Assembly: GCF_004798865.1 (NCBI RefSeq)
Contig: NW_025336346.1
Location: 8,812,572-8,876,571 of the forward strand
Direction of reading: 5' to 3'
From: Varanus komodoensis
Lineage: Eukaryota > Chordata > Lepidosauria > Squamata > Varanidae
Length of the DNA stretch: 64,000 nt
Part shown: positions 59,372 to 64,000 of the stretch, piece after piece
Layout of the letters: every line of letters starts with the position of its first letter
How positions within the stretch are numbered: the stretch's first letter is position 1
Program-made: the position numbers and the translations under genes
The notes under the pieces: model-generated
The model's input: the letters and a program-made list of their open reading frames with translations, nothing else
Database searches by the model: none
What the model was told of the DNA's origin: nothing

Positions 59372-59590
59372 GTTAATCCATTTTCTTGGATGCTGTGATT
59401 TAGATTTCTTTTCATGGAGAGATCTCATTTGAAATTGGGATGCTTTCCCCAAGAATTCAAAAATTCTGTAGGATGTTTTGAATGACAGCAGTACTACACG
59501 GAATGTGTTTTTATCAGTGCATGTGTAATATGCTGCTTTAGGTTTAAATACAGTGAATTTTGATTCTGTTACATTGTAAAAGCTATGCAG

Positions 59591-59596
59591 AATAAA
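59591..59596 (+). terminator. IARS1: Proximal poly(A) signal of IARS1
   Basis: AATAAA lies 220 bases after the stop codon; its use would leave a 3'UTR of about 240 bases. Confidence 0.5.
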
Positions 59597-59865
59597 TATT
59601 CAGTCTCAAATACACAGAAGGATCTATGCAGTTAGTTGCTGGAAAGAAATTGTGATGGGTACCTCAGTATTGCAGTTCACTGCTTGTTCTTTATGGAGAG
59701 ACCATCTTTAGTTTTTCTAAAATTGTTGGTCCTGCAGCATTCTATGTTATGTTGACTTTAATCTTCATTAAATAAGAGCAACCTTGACATTGTTCAGCAA
59801 TGCTGATAGACTATTGGTGAAGTATGTATTCCCAGAAACGGTCTCTAACGTCCATGATTTTGAAC

Positions 59866-59871
59866 AATAAA
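59866..59871 (+). terminator. IARS1: Distal poly(A) signal of IARS1
   Basis: AATAAA is followed within 30 bases by 'gtgaattggtttactgg', a GU-rich downstream element. It is the last good signal before intergenic sequence. Confidence 0.65.
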
Positions 59872-60519
59872 TTGCTTTATCTAGAACACTGTGAATTGGT
59901 TTACTGGTAATTAAAACAATCATTTTAAATTGCTAATCTGAAAGAGATAATTGTTGGAAAACCATGAAAACCAATAACGTGGCAAGGTAGGCTTGTTAAA
60001 ATTTAGTGGCCTAGTTCACACACAATGCAAATCCCTAGTTTATTTTGGTGTTTTGCTATCCAGTCTCTTTGACAGATTGTAGAACAGACTGGTTTATTTT
60101 TGCACTGTCTTGATTATTTCCCTTGTCTCCCTGCTTTTTCCTTCCCTCCATCCCAAATGCTTTTGCAACACTGTAGTACTAGCATGTAGAGTGGCTGTGT
60201 GTTTTGTTCTTTTAGCTACTCTTGCCCACTGACTCAGTAACCTGGTAAAAAATGTATGAACAACCCACTGCTCTAGGTTCACACATAACCAGAACCTATG
60301 GTTTAAACAATCCAAGGTTCACAACCCAGCAACTAACTGTGGGTTCTGGGGTGTTCAAAATTAACAACGCATGATTAGTTTGTTCACACAGCATGACATC
60401 CCAGAACTCAACAATACAAGCTGTGAGTTAGCATTACATGCAGATCAGACCATGTATATTCATCACCTTTATTTTGTGGAGTTTTGAAAATAGTTAACAC
60501 TTTGTGAAAGTTACTTCCA

Positions 60520-61620
60520 AGATGGAGTGAAATAAATTGCTTGACAGGGACAACCATAATTCTGAATGTACATGGACTACGGTGCTTTTGACCCATACAT
60601 TTCCTGGGTGATTCAAGCTGCCAGAGGGCAACTGGCATCTTGGATGGTGAAGGATGCAAACATATCCCTGAGGAATACTCTGCCATCCTGCTTGAAAAAA
60701 ATGCATTAGATCCTGCTGACCAAGATAACTATTGGTTAATTTCCCATTTAACATTTTTAAGCCATGCAATGGACCACAGAGCAGCATCTCAGCTCTTCTA
60801 TTCCTAGAGAAAAGGAATTGTCTGATATTTATCTGATTTGGTGTTGGGATCACCCTTTTTTCTGATTTTGGAGATGGAGATGGAAACTACTTTGGTGGCT
60901 CCAACCCTGAACTGGCAGTCAGAAGATAATGCTGAGGAATATTGTTCTCTCTGTAGCATGTACGGTGCCTTAAGGGTCTCTGTTGTTCCACATGCTCTTT
61001 AACATTCACATAAAACTGTTGAGTGATTTGGGCTGCAATGTCATCAGTTTGTTGATCACCACTCAACTTGATCTCTAACTTGCATCTTTTTCTCGGAGAC
61101 TGGCAGCCAAGACCTGAGGTCACTGATGACACAATAGAGGTAAATAAGCTGAAACATAATCCAGACAAGAAGGAAGGAGGTCTAACTGTTCTAGGTATAA
61201 GTGTCCAGGCTATGTTGGAGGGGGCTGTATGCTGACCTGCAGAATCAGGTATGTAGTTTGGGAGTTTTCCTGAATCAAGTGCTGTCCAGGTAGCAGCAGT
61301 GCCAGCCCTGAGCTTATGCTGATGCACCAGCTGCATCCCTTACTGGAGAAGTAAGTCTTGGCCGTGGTCGTCAGCTGGTTCACAACACAACAGCCAGGCT
61401 ACTGTCTTAATTCAACAATGGAGGCTTCATTAGTGGTCACTTCACAGGCTGGAGTATTCTGCTTGCCAAAGAGGTGCATATGCTTAGCAAGAAGTTAAAA
61501 TATGCTTCTTTGAGAAAACTTGGCCTGGACTAACACTATTTTGACTGCAATGTTTTTGGCTCTCTTGCTGGCTGCTTTATTCTCTTCTATGATCAGAGGC
61601 TTTTAAGATAACCAATTTAA
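60520..61620 (+). repeat. Old L2-type LINE, ORF2 fragment
   Basis: 'NNYWLISHLTFLSHAMDHRA' near 60725-60785 recalls the L2 reverse-transcriptase block 'DNYRPISNLPFLSKVMERV'. Further on, 'gctgaaacataatccagaca' and 'gatgcaccagctgcatccct' match later parts of the family in the right order. Stops and frameshifts are frequent. Confidence 0.5.
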
Positions 61621-61769
61621 TATTTTGTCACTGAGACCTCCCTTGAAACTTGATGGAAATGTAGAATAAAAATACTTCAATAAAATGAGCCCAAAATTTT
61701 ACTATATAAGACCCTCAGATACCATGTGTGTGCATATATTTCTTGCTTGCTAATGTTCATTAGAACCTG

Positions 61770-62185
61770 ATCTTGATGGAGAGATGGTGCTACATGGTGG
61801 GTGCCAAAATGGAGAAGGCCCTTCCCACCATGTCCAAGTGGCTATTGATGTAGTAAGCAAGGCTTCCTGTTCAGAAAATAAAGACCAAGGCAACCTTTAC
61901 ATGAAGGCCATCTCTCGGGTAACCTTGTCCTGAGCATCCAATGGCTTTGTACCTCAGTAATATCACCTTGAGCATGGCTCAGGAGCTAACTGGCAGTCAC
62001 ATGTGGACATTCAGCATGAGACTCGTGTGCCTAGGACAAAACCCCACTGAACATCCAACTAGCGCCTTCTGCACTAGTTGCAGCTTCTGAAGTAATTTTA
62101 AGGGAAGTGCAACATGAAGCCCATTACAACAGCTCATCTTTAGCTCAGTGTGGATTATTGGGACTACATAAATCCATCTCACTAG
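61770..62185 (-). repeat. L2-type LINE ORF2 and 3' fragment, antisense
   Basis: The minus strand reads CCNGLHVALPLKLLQKLQLV then QKA, matching the conserved L2 block 'YCNxLYxGLPxKxxxKLQLVQNAA'. Its 3' part runs toward 61770. Confidence 0.6.
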
Positions 62186-62924
62186 GCTTCAATTTCAGTC
62201 ACAGTCACTGTATAAAAACCATACTGAGTACCACAGCTGACTTCCTATTATTGCTTTTTATAAAGTATATAATAGCAGCGTATTAAGTGCAATGGAACTT
62301 TCTTAATGAGATGTGCAACCCAACTTTTTAGAAGGGAACCATTACACTTTGCATTTTTAATACTTGCATTAGCTCCACAAATGCTATTAAGGTGTGTAGA
62401 ACTCTTGTACATTTATTTATTTATCTGCTGAGCATGGCTTCAAAGTAATGCTGGACTGGAATGGCAGGGTTTCCTGGCTCAAAGTACATATGATGCTGCT
62501 AGTGGCCAAAAATAGGTTCTACCCAGCAGAATGGAATACCTTAAATGGACCAAACCCCACCAGCACTCCATTTACATACCATGCAAAATACACCCAAAAT
62601 TGGCTTCTTAGATTTTTACCCTAGATAAGCAGCTGATGTGCTCTACAAATGAAAAATAAAACATCTGTTTTCCGTTATCATCTGTACCTACACCCTTTTT
62701 TGCAGAAGGCTTGACTGAGAAGCACAATGCTGTTTTTCAAATGTTATAAGCAGCATTGCTCTGAAAGTAAACTAAGTGTCTTCTCAGTTACGCTTGTCAG
62801 AACAGACTTTGTTGAAGAAATGTTATAATGCAGCACTGAAGCTCTTGCTACCCAGACTCAGTGTGCCTCTTCAGTTTGATGGATGATCGCTCTTACACTA
62901 TAAATAGCATGTGTATTAAAAAGG

Positions 62925-63110
62925 GGTTCCACGCCATTTAGGGCTTCAAAGATAATCAGGCTTGAAACCGTACTGGGAGCCAATGTAGCTCCTTCAGAAC
63001 TGCTGTAGTACAGGTCCCACCTAAGCAGAGCAACCAAACATCTAGCAAGTTTCCGAAGGTGGTGCTGTGGGATTCCCGTCCGACTGTGGCCACTGGCTTG
63101 TGCCAAACAT
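62925..63110 (-). repeat. L2-type LINE 3' fragment, antisense
   Basis: 'accgtactgggagccaatgt' and 'gctccttcagaactgctgta' are the antisense L2-like words also seen at 8310 and 21030. The fragment is short and old. Confidence 0.45.
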
Positions 63111-63214
63111 CAGGATTCCAAGGGCTTTGACTATTGGGTGAAATAGAAATTAAATAACAAGAATCCCTATACTGTTTAGCTTATGCTTAAACCTCTGGGG
63201 AATTCTGGCATTTA

Positions 63215-63660
63215 GTGCCACCAGTATGCCGACGGCACCCAACTCCAATATTGAACTATCCAAGGAGGTGGTTCTGGTACTAAATTTGGAAGCTGATGTC
63301 TGTAATGGACTGGATGACATCAAACAATTTGTATCTTGGTCCAGACAAAGCAGAATTGCTTCTAGTTCATTGAAAGGAAGGGCAGGGAATAGGATTCAGC
63401 TTGGAGTTGGGGGCGTTGGGGTGACGTTCCCCCTGAAGACTCCAGCTTACAGTTTGGGTGTATACTTGGACTTGGCCCTGCAAATGGATACCCAGACCTT
63501 AGAGGTGGACAGAAGAATCTTAGAGGAAGTTCAGATCTTTACCTCTGCTGCTTGCTTTCTACAAATAATGAATGCAAATACACTGGTTATGTTTGGGTGG
63601 CAAAATCTCTCCTTAATGGAAGGGAAAGGTCACAGAAATTGTTGATGGCTATCAAACTAC
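63215..63660 (+). repeat. L2-type LINE reverse-transcriptase fragment
   Basis: 'tatgccgacggcacccaact' encodes YADGTQ, a variant of the YADDTQ catalytic motif of L2 reverse transcriptase. Further on, 'ttacagtttgggtgtatact' / 'tggacttggccctgcaaatg' encodes the SLGVYLDLAL block. An open frame of 139 codons crosses it by chance and decay. Confidence 0.6.
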
Positions 63661-64000
63661 TGTTTCAAATTAGTAGCTAGTTTGCTTAAGTTAATTCATC
63701 GTCTCTGGCCTATACATCTGAGAATTGGTGAGATGTATAATGCAGCAGAAGGCGTTGAACAGTTGAGATGGATGTGAAAGAAGTCAAAGGATATTGCATT
63801 CCCATAGTGCCAGAAACCCATCCAAAATGGAAAATGTAGTTATGTCATTATATGGACAGCTAATGCTGAGGAATACAATCCCCCAATTAAATTTCATTTT
63901 ATTTAAAATAATTATCTTTTAACCTTTGACTTTTTTGCTTCAAAGGGCTCCTGAGGTGATACAGAACTTTAAAACAGAATAATCAAATTAAGAACATAGC

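Larger units (their letters stand above)
59372..59890 (+). other. IARS1: IARS1 3' untranslated region
   Basis: About 520 bp of AT-rich sequence follow the stop. Three candidate poly(A) hexamers occur: AATAAA at 59591, ATTAAA at 59767 and AATAAA at 59866. The end is placed about 20 bases after the last, before a GT-rich stretch. Proximal sites could give shorter forms. Confidence 0.75.
59891..64000. other. Intergenic region downstream of IARS1
   Basis: No exon of another gene was found. About half is old L2-type LINE sequence in both orientations (listed separately). Bases 59900-60500, 62200-62900 and 63700-64000 have nothing that I can name. In human, the next gene on this side is SPTLC1; it is not within this window. 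Confidence 0.65.

Noticed and set aside
60887-61336. A 149-codon minus-strand open frame downstream of IARS1
   Set aside because: It is antisense to an L2-like LINE read on the plus strand; no domain seen.
63226-63645. A 139-codon plus-strand open frame
   Set aside because: It lies within a decayed L2 reverse-transcriptase region and contains its motifs; not a host gene.
1-64000. snoRNA, microRNA or tRNA genes in IARS1 introns
   Set aside because: The human SNORA84 host intron is near the 5' end of IARS1, outside this window. I saw no convincing H/ACA, C/D or intact tRNA box arrangement; a covariance-model scan would be decisive.

Overview
The window is a piece of a vertebrate nuclear genome, most likely a squamate reptile (lizard or snake). 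Two things support this. The one protein-coding gene present is a large, intron-rich animal gene. The repeats are a squamate-style mixture: BovB/RTE, CR1/L3, L2 and L1 LINE fragments, tRNA-derived SINE relics, and many short non-autonomous hAT and TA-flanked DNA transposons. The species cannot be fixed from sequence alone.

The plus strand carries the 3' part of IARS1, cytosolic isoleucyl-tRNA synthetase. I place 21 coding exons between 8951 and the stop codon at 59369-59371. Every exon-exon junction keeps frame, and together they give about 830 codons of the roughly 1,260 in the vertebrate protein. In order they encode the end of the editing-domain insertion and the return to the catalytic Rossmann fold, the KMSKR loop, the helical anticodon-binding domain, a eukaryote-specific linker region, and the C-terminal UNE-I repeats used for assembly into the multi-tRNA-synthetase complex. 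All introns have GT-AG ends except one clear GC-AG intron (13732-14119). The 3'UTR has three candidate poly(A) signals, the last at 59866. The 5' exons lie upstream of the window; bases 1-8950 are intron with no exon that I could find.

Region by region: 1-8950 is upstream intron, with a CpG-island-like block near 3.5-3.9 kb and a clean hAT miniature element with an 8-bp target duplication at 6830. 8951-28108 holds the catalytic and anticodon-binding exons, with L2, SINE and RTE relics between them. 28109-43587 holds the linker exons, with an old L3/CR1 LINE, a CR1 tail, a composite double hAT element near 38.4-39.4 kb and a BovB fragment at 42.8-43.5 kb. 43588-59371 holds the UNE-I exons, with further hAT and TA-flanked elements, one of which contains a GC-rich tandem repeat. 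59372-59890 is 3'UTR. 59891-64000 is intergenic and is largely old L2 LINE debris.

I found no bacterial-type operon, CRISPR array, RNA gene or novel multi-gene system. The most interesting items are the composite hAT structure, the internal CpG-rich block, the GC-AG intron, and the exon-level duplication that built the UNE-I domain.
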